Positions 1 through 8,487 are shown, numbered from the stretch's first letter. The stretch is DNA of 12,873 nt from CBETVX01 sp965539935 (GCA_965539935.1 CBETVX010000067.1:1-12873), one strand, 5' to 3'. Made by a program: numbers and translations. Notes: generated by a model from the letters alone, not told the origin.

Positions 1-1899
1 TACTGTTATTTTTTTATGTATTGGATCTATATATTTAATAATTCCACAATCGCCATTAAATACTTTTTTATTGTAATTATTACCTATTTGCATTACCTTA
101 TCTCTTTCTCTATAAATTATCCCACAATAATTAAGTTCTCTTTTGTTTTCAGCTGTAGTATTAATTAAATCTTGAATTTTTTTATTTAAATTATTAAGAC
201 CCACTAATCCCCTTTTCATTGGTGTAAGTATTTGAACATCTTTAATTATATCTATTTTTTCATACCTAGATAGTTTTTCATCTATTATTTTATAAATGTT
301 TTTTTCTATTTCTTCATCATTATCACATCTTATATAGATAAAATCCTTTTTATAGTCTTTATTTCCTCTACTTATAATATTCTGTCCATTGTTAATTCTA
401 TGGGAATTCTCTACTATTAATGAGTTTTTACCTTGTCTATATATTTTACTGAGAATTGCAACTGGAATTTGACCAGATTCAATCATGCTTTTAAGCACAT
501 TTCCTGGACCAACAGCCGGAAGCTGATCCACATCCCCTACAAAAACCACCTTCATGTGATCAGGAATTGCTTTTAATAGATCCTTCATTAAAAAATTATC
601 AATCATACTGCTTTCGTCTATAAGCAGTAATCCTCCTGAAAGTCTATTTTTTTCATTCTTCTTAAAATATATATTTCCTCTACTATCTACAGAACAATCT
701 AACAGTCTATGAATCGTATGGGCCTCCATCCCTGTTGCTTCCCTTAGCCTTTTAGCTGCTCTTCCTGTTGGTGAAGTAAGAATAACTTCTTTTTTAAATA
801 ATTCTTTATAAATGCTTATAATTCCTTTCGTTATAGTTGTTTTACCGGTACCTGGTCCTCCTGTTATTATACTAATCTTATTTCTTAAAACTAAATATAT
901 TGCATTTCTTTGATTTTCAGAAAGTTTAATATTCTGTTCCTTTTCAAATCTTTCTATGTGATGGATTATTAATTCATTTGTAGTATTAATATCTTCTATA
1001 TTACCAAAATGGATCCTTTTCAAGTTATCACCAATTTTTTTCTCAGTATAATATGCATAACTTAAATATATTTTGTTTTCTTCATTTACTATTTCATATG
1101 AATTATTTATTATTGACTCAATTACCCCTTTACTTTTATTATCTAATTCTAATAATGAAGTGGCCCTCTTTATTAATTCTTTTTTACTCAGGTAAATATG
1201 TCCATTTTTCATTGAATCCTGTAGGCAATATATAACTCCCTCTTTTATCCTATGGTAAGAATTTTTATCAAATCCAATTTTTTGAGCTATTTCATCAGCT
1301 TTTTTAAAGCCAATTCCATCTATATTTTCGATCAATATATAGGGATCTTCCTCTATCTTTGTTAAATCATTATTCTTAAATTTTTTACATATCCTATTGG
1401 CTAAATTAGATGACAGACCTAATTTTTCCTGTAATCTTATTACATTATCATTTTCGTCAAAGAAAGATTTTAAGTTGTTAATAATATCTTTGCTTTTTTT
1501 GTCTCCAAGATTCAGCTCCATAATGGCCTCTGGTGTTTTTCTCAATATTTCTAAAGCACTTTGTCCAAATTTCTCACATATTTTATGGGCAGTTACTTTT
1601 CCTATACCCTTTACATTATTAATCAATACCCTTTCAATATTTTCCTTACTAGTTGGCATCTCAATATTAATAAGAGAAGCTTTAATTTGATCCCCATATT
1701 TCGGATGATTAATAAGTTCCCCTTTTATCGTAACATTCATACCCACTGACAGATTATTTGAATATCCCGTTACTGTTATATTTTTTTTGTTTAATTCATT
1801 ATTATTTAAGCATTTCAATTTAAATACTACAAAGCCATTATTTGAAGTGTCTTTCTCCCTAGGAAAAATAATATAATCTACTACTCCTTTAATCTCCAT
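1..1899 (-). CDS. recD2: RecD2-type ATP-dependent DNA helicase (partial, C-terminus beyond the left edge)
   Basis: This is a superfamily 1 5'-to-3' DNA helicase of the RecD2 type, the RecBC-independent RecD homologue involved in DNA repair and replication-fork maintenance in Gram-positives. The open frame runs from an ATG at 1899 to the left edge: 633 codons of a protein usually about 740-830 long, so the C-terminal helicase part is missing. The order fits the family: an N-terminal OB-like segment (MEIKGVVDYIIF), a helix-hairpin-helix around residues 95-110 (VKGIGKVTAHKI), a second near 194-208 (IDGIGFKKADEIA), Walker A GGPGTGKT ending at K353, Walker B LLIDESSM with D428/E429, and motif III GDVDQLPAVG at 455-464. 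The start is supported by GGAGGA nine bases upstream. The gene has a terminator behind it (1964-1999) that isolates it from the transporter gene. The identification is firm. Confidence 0.95.
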   Translation of the reverse strand, partial: MEIKGVVDYIIFPREKDTSNNGFVVFKLKCLNNNELNKKNITVTGYSNNLSVGMNVTIKGELINHPKYGDQIKASLINIEMPTSKENIERVLINNVKGIGKVTAHKICEKFGQSALEILRKTPEAIMELNLGDKKSKDIINNLKSFFDENDNVIRLQEKLGLSSNLANRICKKFKNNDLTKIEEDPYILIENIDGIGFKKADEIAQKIGFDKNSYHRIKEGVIYCLQDSMKNGHIYLSKKELIKRATSLLELDNKSKGVIESIINNSYEIVNEENKIYLSYAYYTEKKIGDNLKRIHFGNIEDINTTNELIIHHIERFEKEQNIKLSENQRNAIYLVLRNKISIITGGPGTGKTTITKGIISIYKELFKKEVILTSPTGRAAKRLREATGMEAHTIHRLLDCSVDSRGNIYFKKNEKNRLSGGLLLIDESSMIDNFLMKDLLKAIPDHMKVVFVGDVDQLPAVGPGNVLKSMIESGQIPVAILSKIYRQGKNSLIVENSHRINNGQNIISRGNKDYKKDFIYIRCDNDEEIEKNIYKIIDEKLSRYEKIDIIKDVQILTPMKRGLVGLNNLNKKIQDLINTTAENKRELNYCGIIYRERDKVMQIGNNYNKKVFNGDCGIIKYIDPIHKKITV

Positions 1900-1963
1900 A
1901 AAATTCCTCCATCGTATAAATTAGCTTAATACATTCTATTAACGACAAAAGAATTTATGATAA

Positions 1964-1999
1964 TTTTTTAAAATAAAAACTGCACCTATATAGGTGCAG
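1964..1999 (-). terminator. Rho-independent terminator behind the YdcZ-like gene
   Basis: A perfect 20-base palindrome, CTGCACCTATATAGGTGCAG (1980-1999), is followed on the minus strand by TTTTTATTTT. It lies about 130 bases after the stop of the minus-strand transporter gene and 80 bases before the recD2 start, so it should end the transporter transcript and make recD2 depend on its own promoter. Confidence 0.8.
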
Positions 2000-2130
2000 C
2001 CCAGTAAAAAAGCAGCTTTATCCTTTGAAAGTTTATATTATTTATGTCTTATTACTTCAAATCTTTCTATTTTATAAAATATTAAATAGGCTTCTTATAT
2101 CGATTTAACACCATGAACTAGTACAGCCAA

Positions 2131-2562
2131 TTAATTTAATTGATAAATTATAACTCCAATTATTATTAAGGATAATCCTAAAAACTTATATAGTGATAGA
2201 GATACTATGGTTTCTCCGAACAATCCAAAATAATTTACTATAAAACCAGTAATAATTTGGGTAATAATAAGTATAGTTATAGCATAGCTTGCCCCTAGAG
2301 AGGTTATTGACTTCATAACGCTAAAGACTATACATACTCCCATGAAACCTCCTAATAAATAATAAAAATCAATATTCTTTATTGGGTTGAAATTTATTTT
2401 TTCATTGAATAAAAGTAAAATAAATGCTAGAACTAGCCCACTTCCATGGACAAGGGTATTAGTATGCCATAAACCTATTTTTTCACTTAATCTTGTATTG
2501 AATATTCCTTGAAAAGTTATTAAAACTCCTGCAAGAACAGAAAATAAAACTCCTCGTACCAT
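2131..2562 (-). CDS. YdcZ/DUF606-type small DMT-superfamily membrane protein
   Basis: A 143-residue, very hydrophobic protein that I assign to the YdcZ (DUF606) branch of the drug/metabolite transporter superfamily. These are half-size proteins that probably act as dimers. About five membrane segments are visible: residues 3-21, 37-53, 66-85, 89-113 and 123-141. The first helix ends in FQGIFNTRLSEKIG, which matches the family's typical Q-x-x-x-N stretch after an alanine/glycine-rich helix. The ATG at 2562 has AGGAGG eight bases upstream. The protein ends at IIYQLN, as expected for a complete family member. The substrate cannot be predicted. It stands alone, between its own terminator on the left and the divergent Mrr-like gene on the right. 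Confidence 0.8.
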   Translation of the reverse strand: MVRGVLFSVLAGVLITFQGIFNTRLSEKIGLWHTNTLVHGSGLVLAFILLLFNEKINFNPIKNIDFYYLLGGFMGVCIVFSVMKSITSLGASYAITILIITQIITGFIVNYFGLFGETIVSLSLYKFLGLSLIIIGVIIYQLN

Positions 2563-2857
2563 TATTACTGCCTCCTAATTTATATCTTTATTACTAATAT
2601 TCTCTTTTAATATCTCATATCCTTTTATAAGAAAATTCTATATATTAGTGTTTTGTCATATTAATATAGATAATATCCTAAATAAAAACAAGCTATCCAT
2701 ACTTAAAGGACAACTTATCTTATGTGGTGCATCATGTCTATATTATGCTTTCTATTATTTTATAACAATATTAGTTCCCTATAAATATTTTTTATAATTA
2801 TTTTAAGTAACCTTGGCAATAATATAAAAAAACAAGGGGAAGGTGGCATAGGTAAAT

Positions 2858-3481
2858 ATGAACCCTAATTCAAATTTAACTGTTCTTATTGTTGTGGCAT
2901 TAACTATAGGCTATATTATTAAATATACTTTCAATCATTCAAAAATCAACAAATCCATTGATCTAGAGGATAAAAAACTATTCTTTGGTATTAACTCTAG
3001 AAGAGATTTATATAACTTAACTGATAGTGAATTTGAGGAGTGGTGTGGTAGACTATTGAGACGGCTAGGATATAAAAATGTCTATGTTACTCAAAGAGTT
3101 GCTGATGGTGGCAAAGATATCACATGTGAGAAAGATGGAGAGAAGTATTATGTTGAGTGCAAAAAATTCATGTATAAAGAATTAAAAGATTACCTTGAGA
3201 AAAATGGCGGAAAAAAAATCCCATCATCACAACTTGTTGGTAGAGAAATAATGCAAAAACTTATAGGAGCAATGATTGCTGATAGAGTAGATAATGGAAT
3301 AGTTATTACTACTAGTGAATTTAGTAGTAGTGCTATAGAATATGTAAATAAACTACCAAATAGTTTTTCAATAGAAATGATTGATGGAAAAAAACTTTGC
3401 GAATTATATGAAAATGTAATATACTATGAGGCTCTTGACTATCCGAAAAAAGTTCTGGATGTTAAAAATTCTAGATTTTGA
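2858..3481 (+). CDS. Membrane-anchored Mrr-like restriction endonuclease
   Basis: A 207-residue protein with one N-terminal membrane segment (about 7-23, LTVLIVVALTIGYIIKYTF) and a cytoplasmic Mrr-type PD-(D/E)xK nuclease domain (about 50-185). The visible core is FEEWCGRLLRRLGY (59-72), then GGKD with D87, then the strand YYVECKKF giving E100-x-K102. These are the three expected catalytic residues. The later IVITTSEFSSSAIEYV (148-163) is also typical of Mrr_cat domains. Q125, before the helix carrying REIMQKLIGAM, fits the family glutamine. Mrr proteins cut modified or foreign DNA. No methylase or specificity subunit lies next to it. The start follows AGGTGG at 2841-2846 with 11 bases of spacing. 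It is the only plus-strand gene here, and MITE remnants begin soon after its end. The domain call is firm; the target and biological role are not known. Confidence 0.85.
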   Translation: MNPNSNLTVLIVVALTIGYIIKYTFNHSKINKSIDLEDKKLFFGINSRRDLYNLTDSEFEEWCGRLLRRLGYKNVYVTQRVADGGKDITCEKDGEKYYVECKKFMYKELKDYLEKNGGKKIPSSQLVGREIMQKLIGAMIADRVDNGIVITTSEFSSSAIEYVNKLPNSFSIEMIDGKKLCELYENVIYYEALDYPKKVLDVKNSRF

Positions 3482-3569
3482 AATTTTTCTATATTCCACG
3501 TTCTTAAATTCCAATAATTTTAGTATTATACAGGATGCAACGCTTACAAGTTATTTTATATTCTAACTC

Positions 3570-3746
3570 TAAATATAAAAATATTTTTACCCATATAACA
3601 TTTAAAGCCTTTAGGTTATTTATAACAATACTACTTGTTTTGTAGCATTGTTGAAGTATGATATATGAAAAGTTTTTTTATCAACCTTGTTTAGATTATC
3701 ATTTGATATGCTAATTTACCAACCAAAAAAATCGTACCATTGGTTG
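3570..3746 (+). repeat. Degenerate copy of the MITE-like repeat, right end clear
   Basis: The stretch 3682-3746 aligns by eye with the right end of the intact copy at 11218-11282: both have CTTGTTTAG, then TAATTTAC, AACC and a terminal TTGGTT. Weaker similarity (for example TAACAAT...TTGTTTT...TGTTGA, compared with TAACTATTATTGTTT...TGTTGA) extends left to about 3570. The left inverted end is not recognisable, so that boundary is approximate. Together with 3482-3569, where I see nothing, this fills the gap between the convergent nuclease and small membrane protein genes. Confidence 0.5.
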
Positions 3747-3787
3747 TACCAAAATGCATATTATTAAAGTTACTGAAAATCATCTTC

Positions 3788-4072
3788 TTATTTCTGGATT
3801 TTCATTTTCATAGCTGCAACATTCAACGTAGTAGTTATGATGATTAAAATTGGAATTGCTGTTTTTAAAGCCCCAACGGCATCAATGATAGGTACCCAAT
3901 CATCTCCGTAACTGCTCATAAGTAATATTTGCGGATAAATGGCACACAAGGATAAAAGAAAACTAACAACTATATGTTTTTCTTTCTTTTCTACTTCATT
4001 ATTTCTAGAATTCCAAATTGCAATTGCCCAGGATGATATTCCTAAAATAAAACTTATAATTACATAAGTCAT
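3788..4072 (-). CDS. Small three-helix membrane protein, function unknown
   Basis: A 94-residue protein that I do not recognise. It has three hydrophobic segments, about 3-20, 33-53 and 65-87, separated by a charged loop NSRNNEVEKKEKH and a short acidic loop SYGDDW, and a basic tail KMKIQK. The ATG at 4072 has AGGAGG with eight bases of spacing, so translation is well supported. Upstream are a good promoter (4126-4155) and a six-residue reading frame whose stop overlaps this ribosome binding site. The gene is bracketed by two copies of the MITE-like repeat in the same orientation (3570-3746 and 4169-4381). Size and shape would suit a small channel-like, regulatory or immunity-type membrane protein, but nothing in the sequence decides between these. 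Confidence 0.75.
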   Translation of the reverse strand: MTYVIISFILGISSWAIAIWNSRNNEVEKKEKHIVVSFLLSLCAIYPQILLMSSYGDDWVPIIDAVGALKTAIPILIIITTTLNVAAMKMKIQK

Positions 4073-4084
4073 AATGATAACCTC

Positions 4085-4105
4085 CTAAAAATTTAAAGTT
4101 TCCAT
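4085..4105 (-). CDS. Upstream leader micro-ORF (METLNF)
   Basis: On the minus strand AAGGAG (4118-4113), seven bases of spacing and ATG at 4105 begin the frame M-E-T-L-N-F-stop. The stop codon TAG shares its last two bases with the AGGAGG that serves the 94-residue membrane protein. The micro-ORF therefore has its own ribosome binding site and ends exactly where initiation of the next gene would begin, the geometry of a translationally coupled or attenuating leader peptide. Such a short frame can arise by chance; the good ribosome binding site and the overlap are the reasons for listing it. Confidence 0.45.
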   Translation of the reverse strand: METLNF

Positions 4106-4125
4106 ATTTTCTCTCCTTAACTATA

Positions 4126-4155
4126 ACTATAGTAAATGAAGCGATGATATGTCAA
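4126..4155 (-). promoter_or_regulatory. Sigma-A-type promoter for the leader ORF and small membrane protein
   Basis: On the minus strand TTGACA (4155-4150), an 18-base spacer and TATAGT (4131-4126). The predicted start falls just upstream of the leader micro-ORF. The -35 box lies only about 13 bases from the left end of the MITE-like element at 4169. Confidence 0.6.
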
Positions 4156-4168
4156 ATTTTTTTATAGT

Positions 4169-4381
4169 AACCATAGAGACGGTTCTTTTGCTCAGAATAT
4201 GGAACTAAAATTTTAGTACATTGTATTCATTATTCCAGTTAGTCTAGCCATTTTTTATATGTTGATTCTTTTAAAAATATAAGATATATTCCTATTATAC
4301 TTGTTTCTCCTACTGTTTTTAACTTATATTATCTTTATTTTAATTATTATAATTTAACTATTTTTTCTAATACCCTTGGTT
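4169..4381 (+). mobile_element. MITE-like element, near-complete copy
   Basis: About 213 bases that align along their length with 11051-11282. Shared blocks include AGAGACGGTTCTTTTG (compared with AGAGATGGTTTTTCTG), TTGATTC, ATATAAGATATATT (compared with ATATAAGGTATATT), AACTTAT and the terminal CCCTTGGTT. The ends are imperfect inverted repeats: AACCATAGAGAC on the left, and the reverse complement of the right end reads AACCAAGGGTA. The right inverted end has lost the CTGTC seen in the other copy. There is no coding capacity, so it would need a transposase from elsewhere. Confidence 0.65.
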
Positions 4382-4611
4382 TAAATTTAGGTTTATGTAT
4401 GAAAAGTGATGGATTTTTTGTTAAAGAGTTGTCTTTACTGATTGTATTAAGTGCGTAAAAGACTCTAGTATTATAAAGTTTGTGAAGGGTACAGCTAAAT
4501 GATAGAGAAATAAAGAATGGTTTAAATATGACCTTACTAATGGACTACTGAAGGATTTAATAAGAAAATTATAGTCTTAATGAAGATTGGTCTACAAACT
4601 TAAAAACTTCC
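4382..4611. other. Gene-free stretch, nothing recognisable
   Basis: Short open stretches broken by stop codons occur in all plus-strand frames, for example M-K-S-D-G-F-F-V-K-E-L-S from about 4399 and a lysine-rich run near 4500-4560. None is long enough or recognisable enough to call a gene or a specific pseudogene. It separates the MITE-like element from the hairpin repeat at 4612. Confidence 0.3.
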
Positions 4612-4665
4612 AATGGGCGGGATTACAAGAAATCCCACCCCAACTATTGACATAGAGTTGAAATA
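4612..4665 (+). repeat. Hairpin repeat C, copy 1
   Basis: A hairpin with arms GGGCGGGATT (4615-4624) and AATCCCACCC (4631-4640) is followed by CAACTATTGACATAGAGT. A second copy lies at 12281-12335 in the same orientation; over the 38 bases from GATTACAA to AGAGT I count 34 matches, including the unbroken CCCAACTATTGACA. The hairpin lies about 60 bases after the cyclase stop codon and may help end that transcript, but it has no adjacent T-run on the minus strand. Conservation beyond the stem argues for a mobile-element end or REP-like repeat. Confidence 0.6.
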
Positions 4666-4701
4666 TATTTTTATGTATTAGATGATATCGGTTGTAATTC
4701 A

Positions 4702-5484
4702 TTAATCGTTTTTATCAACCATTGCAACAACCCTTACCCATCCTGCACTGGCTCTCTGTATTTTTATAGGGAAACACATAACTTTAAACCCATATGGTGG
4801 CAACTTATCAAGGTTTGCTAATTTTTCTATATGACAATATTCCTTCTCAATGCCTGCAAAGTGAGCCTGCCATAAAATTGATTTATCACCGGTCTTTTTA
4901 AATTCATCCCTTATTGATGTGAAAGACGCATCAAACCCCCATGCATCAATACCCATTATTTTTACTCCCTGTTCTGCAAGCCATAAAACTCCTTCACGAC
5001 CCATACCTGGCTGTTTAAAATACTCTTCCCTATTATGAATTTTTTTATCATTTCCAGTCATGATAAATACTATATCAAAAGGTTTGATTTTATAATTAAT
5101 TCTATTTAATTCATCTTGCAATTCCTGCTTTGTAATTACGTGCCCATCAGGAAAATTTCTAAAATCAAGTACTACTCCGTCAGAATAGCACCACTCTAAT
5201 GGAATTTCTTCAATAGTTTTTGCAGGCTTACCCTCACAAGTAGCACCATAATGCCATGGTGCATCCATATGTGTTGCAGTATGGGTACCTGCTGTAACAA
5301 TTTCTACAGCATTACCGTGTCCTCCTGATGGCAAATCTTCTGGCTTACACTCAAAAGAATTAACAAGAAGCTTCAATCCTTCTGGTGTATCGTGAGTTAT
5401 CCACTGTATTTTTGATGGTCGAACCTCACTTACTGCATCATTGCTAATGCCTATACTTAAGTCAATCAACTCATAATTTTTCAT
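4702..5484 (-). CDS. Cyclase-family metal-dependent hydrolase (kynurenine formamidase/isatin hydrolase fold)
   Basis: A 260-residue protein of the cyclase family (PF04199), which includes kynurenine formamidase, isatin hydrolase and polyketide-type cyclases. These are metal enzymes that typically hydrolyse amide or lactam bonds. The signature HTATHMDAPWH at 68-78 supplies H68, H72, D74 and H78, matching the family's HxGTHxDxPxH apart from A70 in place of Gly. The late block IEKLANLDKLPPYGFKV (219-235) is also typical. The length is normal. I start it at 5484 rather than at an in-frame ATG 39 bases upstream, because GGAGGA lies eight bases before 5484. It is the last gene of the TRAP operon, 90 bases after the permease stop, which suggests that it acts on the imported compound or its product. 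The exact substrate is unknown; no tryptophan-degradation gene is nearby, so formamidase activity is only one option. Confidence 0.85.
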   Translation of the reverse strand: MKNYELIDLSIGISNDAVSEVRPSKIQWITHDTPEGLKLLVNSFECKPEDLPSGGHGNAVEIVTAGTHTATHMDAPWHYGATCEGKPAKTIEEIPLEWCYSDGVVLDFRNFPDGHVITKQELQDELNRINYKIKPFDIVFIMTGNDKKIHNREEYFKQPGMGREGVLWLAEQGVKIMGIDAWGFDASFTSIRDEFKKTGDKSILWQAHFAGIEKEYCHIEKLANLDKLPPYGFKVMCFPIKIQRASAGWVRVVAMVDKND

Positions 5485-5574
5485 CTTAAGTCTCCTCCAA
5501 TTTAAAATAATTTGTTTATTCAATATACATATGTAAATATTACTGTAACATAATCATTTTAATAGGAATTAATT

Positions 5575-7479
5575 TTATTTGATTGCTTCAGTAGCATTCT
5601 TATTGCTTTTCATTTTTATAGAAAAATATAGAAATAGGATCAAAGCAATTCCTAATATATCTGTTAAATAACCTTCAATTATCATTAGTAATCCCGATAT
5701 AAACAATACTACTCTTTCCCAATGGACTAATTCCTTTGTGAAAAAACCAACAATACTTACGGCAATACATATTACGCCTATGATGCTTAATATAAGTGTG
5801 CTTAAGATAGCACCTATTGATCCTTCAAGAAGCAAACTAGGACCATAAACAAACATAAATGGTAAAATAAAACTTACTGTACCATACTTAAAGGCAGTCC
5901 ATCCTACTTTATTTAATTCAGTACCTGCAATCCCAGCTGCCACATAAGAAGCCAGTGCTACTGGTGGTGTAATCGTTGAAATACATCCAAAGAAAAACAC
6001 AAACATGTGGGCCGCTATTGCTGAAAGTCCCATTTTTGTAAGGGCTGGAGCTACAACTGACGCCAAAACTAAATATGCGGCAGTTGTTGGTAAGCCCATG
6101 CCTAATACAACAGAAATAATCATCGTAAGAATCAAGGCTATAATTAATCTACCATCAGAAATGTTAATAATTAATGTAGAAAATTTTGAACCTAATCCTG
6201 TTATAGAAAGGATACCTGCTATTATTCCTGCAGAAGCACAAGCAGTAGCAATAGGAACTGTGTCTAATGCTCCCTTCTTTAGAGCCTTAATAGCTTTTGA
6301 TATTATGGAAAAATCTAACTTCCTTGTTCCATGATACTGTGATACTGTATAAACTATCACTAAAGTCACTATAGAATAAAAAGCTGATTTAAATGGTGAA
6401 TAACCCATTACCATCATAACTATCAAAGCTAAGATAGGAAAAGCAAAATACCATCCCTTTTTCAATACATTTGCTAAACTCTCTTCATCTTCACCACTTT
6501 TACTTGTATCAATCTTATCTTTTAATGCTTCAAAGTGTACAATGGCAAAAATCGTTAAAAAATATAGAATGGCAGGTAATAAGGCCGCCTTCATAATACT
6601 TGCATAAGGAACTCCTACTATTTCTGACATCATAAAAGCCGCTGCTCCCATTATTGGTGGCATAATCTGTCCACCAGTAGCAGCAACAGCAGAAATAGCA
6701 CCAGCCTTTTCTGATTTGTAACCAGACTTAACCATCATAGGTATAGTCAAAGATCCTGTTATTGCTACATTCCCAGCTGCAGAACCAGATATCATACCAA
6801 TTAAAGCACTAAAAATTATTGAAGTTTTAGCTGTTGCTGCCACGAATTTTCTAGTTATGGAAGAAGATAATTTAAATAGAAATTCTCCTGCACCATATTC
6901 ACTTAGAAATGCTCCATAGATACAAAACAGTATAATAAAGGTACTAGAAACCCCAATAGGAATACCATATATTCCCCCTGTAGTTGTGAATAAAAATCCA
7001 AAGATTCTATTCATGGAATATGCTTTATTTCTAAGTATAGATGGCAAATATGGACCTACAAAAGGATATAAAAGAAATAGAATAGTAATTATGGATAAGG
7101 CATTTCCTGCTGATCTTCTAGTTGCTTCTAATATAACTAGTACTAGCAACATTCCCATTATCATATCTGTTTTATTAGTCATTCCGCCACCAGAAATAAT
7201 ATCTTCCCACCTATACAGAATATACATACTACTAGCAATAACTACTATTATACTTAAAGTTCTTACTATAAGGTCTATTAAAGGATATTTGCTTTCTTTT
7301 CCTTTTTTCATCACTAAAAAAATAAGCATGAGCAATGACATTAAGTGAATTACCCTTGTTGGCATTGTTGACATTACCAAAATTCCAGATACATTTAACA
7401 TATGAAATATGCTGACAATTATTGCAATCAGGCTAGCTACTTTAGCGTAATTTTTATAGATGACATGAGTAAGTTTCAT
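5575..7479 (-). CDS. TRAP transporter fused permease (DctQ-DctM, TAXI type)
   Basis: A 634-residue integral membrane protein: the fused small and large permease subunits of a TAXI-type tripartite ATP-independent periplasmic (TRAP) transporter, which imports organic acids with sodium or protons. Residues 1 to about 120 form the DctQ-like helices and the remainder the DctM part. Conserved DctM blocks appear twice: GMISGSAAGNVAITG (228-242) with GGQIMPPIMGAAAF (269-282), and GMGLPTTAAY (460-469) with STITPPVALASYVAAGIAG (501-519), reflecting the internal repeat of the fold. The ATG at 7479 follows GGGAGG with eight bases of spacing. The partner binding protein is encoded immediately upstream, separated by a perfect hairpin. 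The family assignment is certain; the substrate is not indicated. Confidence 0.95.
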   Translation of the reverse strand: MKLTHVIYKNYAKVASLIAIIVSIFHMLNVSGILVMSTMPTRVIHLMSLLMLIFLVMKKGKESKYPLIDLIVRTLSIIVVIASSMYILYRWEDIISGGGMTNKTDMIMGMLLVLVILEATRRSAGNALSIITILFLLYPFVGPYLPSILRNKAYSMNRIFGFLFTTTGGIYGIPIGVSSTFIILFCIYGAFLSEYGAGEFLFKLSSSITRKFVAATAKTSIIFSALIGMISGSAAGNVAITGSLTIPMMVKSGYKSEKAGAISAVAATGGQIMPPIMGAAAFMMSEIVGVPYASIMKAALLPAILYFLTIFAIVHFEALKDKIDTSKSGEDEESLANVLKKGWYFAFPILALIVMMVMGYSPFKSAFYSIVTLVIVYTVSQYHGTRKLDFSIISKAIKALKKGALDTVPIATACASAGIIAGILSITGLGSKFSTLIINISDGRLIIALILTMIISVVLGMGLPTTAAYLVLASVVAPALTKMGLSAIAAHMFVFFFGCISTITPPVALASYVAAGIAGTELNKVGWTAFKYGTVSFILPFMFVYGPSLLLEGSIGAILSTLILSIIGVICIAVSIVGFFTKELVHWERVVLFISGLLMIIEGYLTDILGIALILFLYFSIKMKSNKNATEAIK

Positions 7480-7497
7480 TTTGTTTTCCTCCCTTAA

Positions 7498-7521
7498 AAG
7501 CCAGTAGTTAACTACTGGCTT
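7498..7521 (-). terminator. Intercistronic hairpin (attenuator or processing stem) between binding protein and permease
   Basis: A perfect 24-base palindrome with arms AAGCCAGTAGTT and AACTACTGGCTT begins six bases after the binding-protein stop codon. On the minus strand it is followed by TTTTAAGGGAGG, a very short T-run running into the permease ribosome binding site. It is probably a partial terminator or an RNA 3'-end stabiliser that yields more binding protein than permease, as is usual for TRAP and ABC operons. Confidence 0.65.
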
Positions 7522-7527
7522 CTTACT

Positions 7528-8487
7528 CTACTTTATTTCATCAAAATATTTTTGAGCACCAGGATGTAATGGTATCGATGTTTTTTGAGCAGTATCTAAA
7601 TCTATTTGCTTGGCTGTTGCATTTGATTCTTTGAACTCGTCAAGATTATCGAATATCGCTTTAGTAATTTTGTATACGGTATCATCATCTAGCTCATTAG
7701 ACACTATTAATGCATTTAATACTCCTATAGCTGTAGCATCTTCATCTAGTTTATAAACATCTTTTGGTACATTAATACTAGCATAATATGGGAACTTTTC
7801 TGTGATGTTATCTAGTCTGTCTTGATCAATACTAATAAATTTAATCTTTTTTGTTGCTGCTGTTTCCATAACTGCTGAAGCTGGATATCCAGATAAAGCT
7901 AAAGCAACGTCCACATTATCATCTGCTAATTGTGAAAATCCATCGCTATATGATAAATAATTAGGTGTAATATCATCCATGCTCATTCCATACTCTTCAA
8001 GAATTACTTGAAGAATTGGTAGAGTACCTCCACCTGCAGGTCCTACGGCTATCTTTTTACCTTTTAGATCTTCAATTGAATTGATATCTGAACTATCCTT
8101 TACAATAATATGAAATACACTAGGATGTAGAGATGCAATGGCACTAACATCTAATTTTTGATTATATGGTTCCTGGCCGTTATAAGCAAAATATCCTACG
8201 CTTGCGTTTGTTATCCCTAATTCAACATCTCCATCATTGATTAATCTTGGATTTTCAATTGCTCCTCCTGTTACTTCAGGTGTCATTGTGATTCCTTCAG
8301 CATACTTATTTACTAGATTAGATATTTCTTGTCCCATAGGATAAAATGCTCCTCCCATGCTAGCCGTTCCAATACTTAACTGCATGTCAGATGTTCCATT
8401 TCCTTCAGTAGTTTGTGAACAACCAGTGACAAATACCAACATGCTTAAGCCTAATAATAAAATCGTTGCAATCGTTTTTCTTCTCAT
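7528..8487 (-). CDS. TAXI-family TRAP transporter solute-binding lipoprotein
   Basis: A 319-residue extracytoplasmic substrate-binding protein of the TAXI family, partner of the fused permease downstream. The N-terminus MRRKTIATILLLGLSMLVFV is a lipoprotein signal ending in the lipobox V-T-G-C with C23, so the mature protein should be anchored to the outer face of the membrane. LSIGTASMGGAFYPMGQ after a short linker is the TAXI hallmark (GTA..GG.YYP.G). Later blocks such as ENPRLINDGDVELGITNA and IAVGPAGGGTLPILQV also fit. I start it at 8487, where AGGAGG precedes the ATG by seven bases. An in-frame ATG at 8562 would place a non-signal extension in front of the lipobox and lies across an inverted repeat, so I reject it. 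Hairpins flank the gene at 8597-8634 and 7498-7521. Confidence 0.95.
   Translation of the reverse strand: MRRKTIATILLLGLSMLVFVTGCSQTTEGNGTSDMQLSIGTASMGGAFYPMGQEISNLVNKYAEGITMTPEVTGGAIENPRLINDGDVELGITNASVGYFAYNGQEPYNQKLDVSAIASLHPSVFHIIVKDSSDINSIEDLKGKKIAVGPAGGGTLPILQVILEEYGMSMDDITPNYLSYSDGFSQLADDNVDVALALSGYPASAVMETAATKKIKFISIDQDRLDNITEKFPYYASINVPKDVYKLDEDATAIGVLNALIVSNELDDDTVYKITKAIFDNLDEFKESNATAKQIDLDTAQKTSIPLHPGAQKYFDEIK

Noticed and set aside
1053..1749. Plus-strand open frames across the left end
   Set aside because: They lie opposite the RecD2 reading frame, whose motifs are unmistakable; the plus-strand proteins look like antisense of AT-rich coding DNA and have no supporting sites.
4644..4670. 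TTGACA in repeat C as an outward promoter
   Set aside because: No -10 box at proper spacing, and in both copies it would point against or away from neighbouring genes.
6005..7348. Plus-strand open frames of 109 and 120 codons
   Set aside because: Antisense to the TRAP permease, with no ribosome binding sites or recognisable domains.
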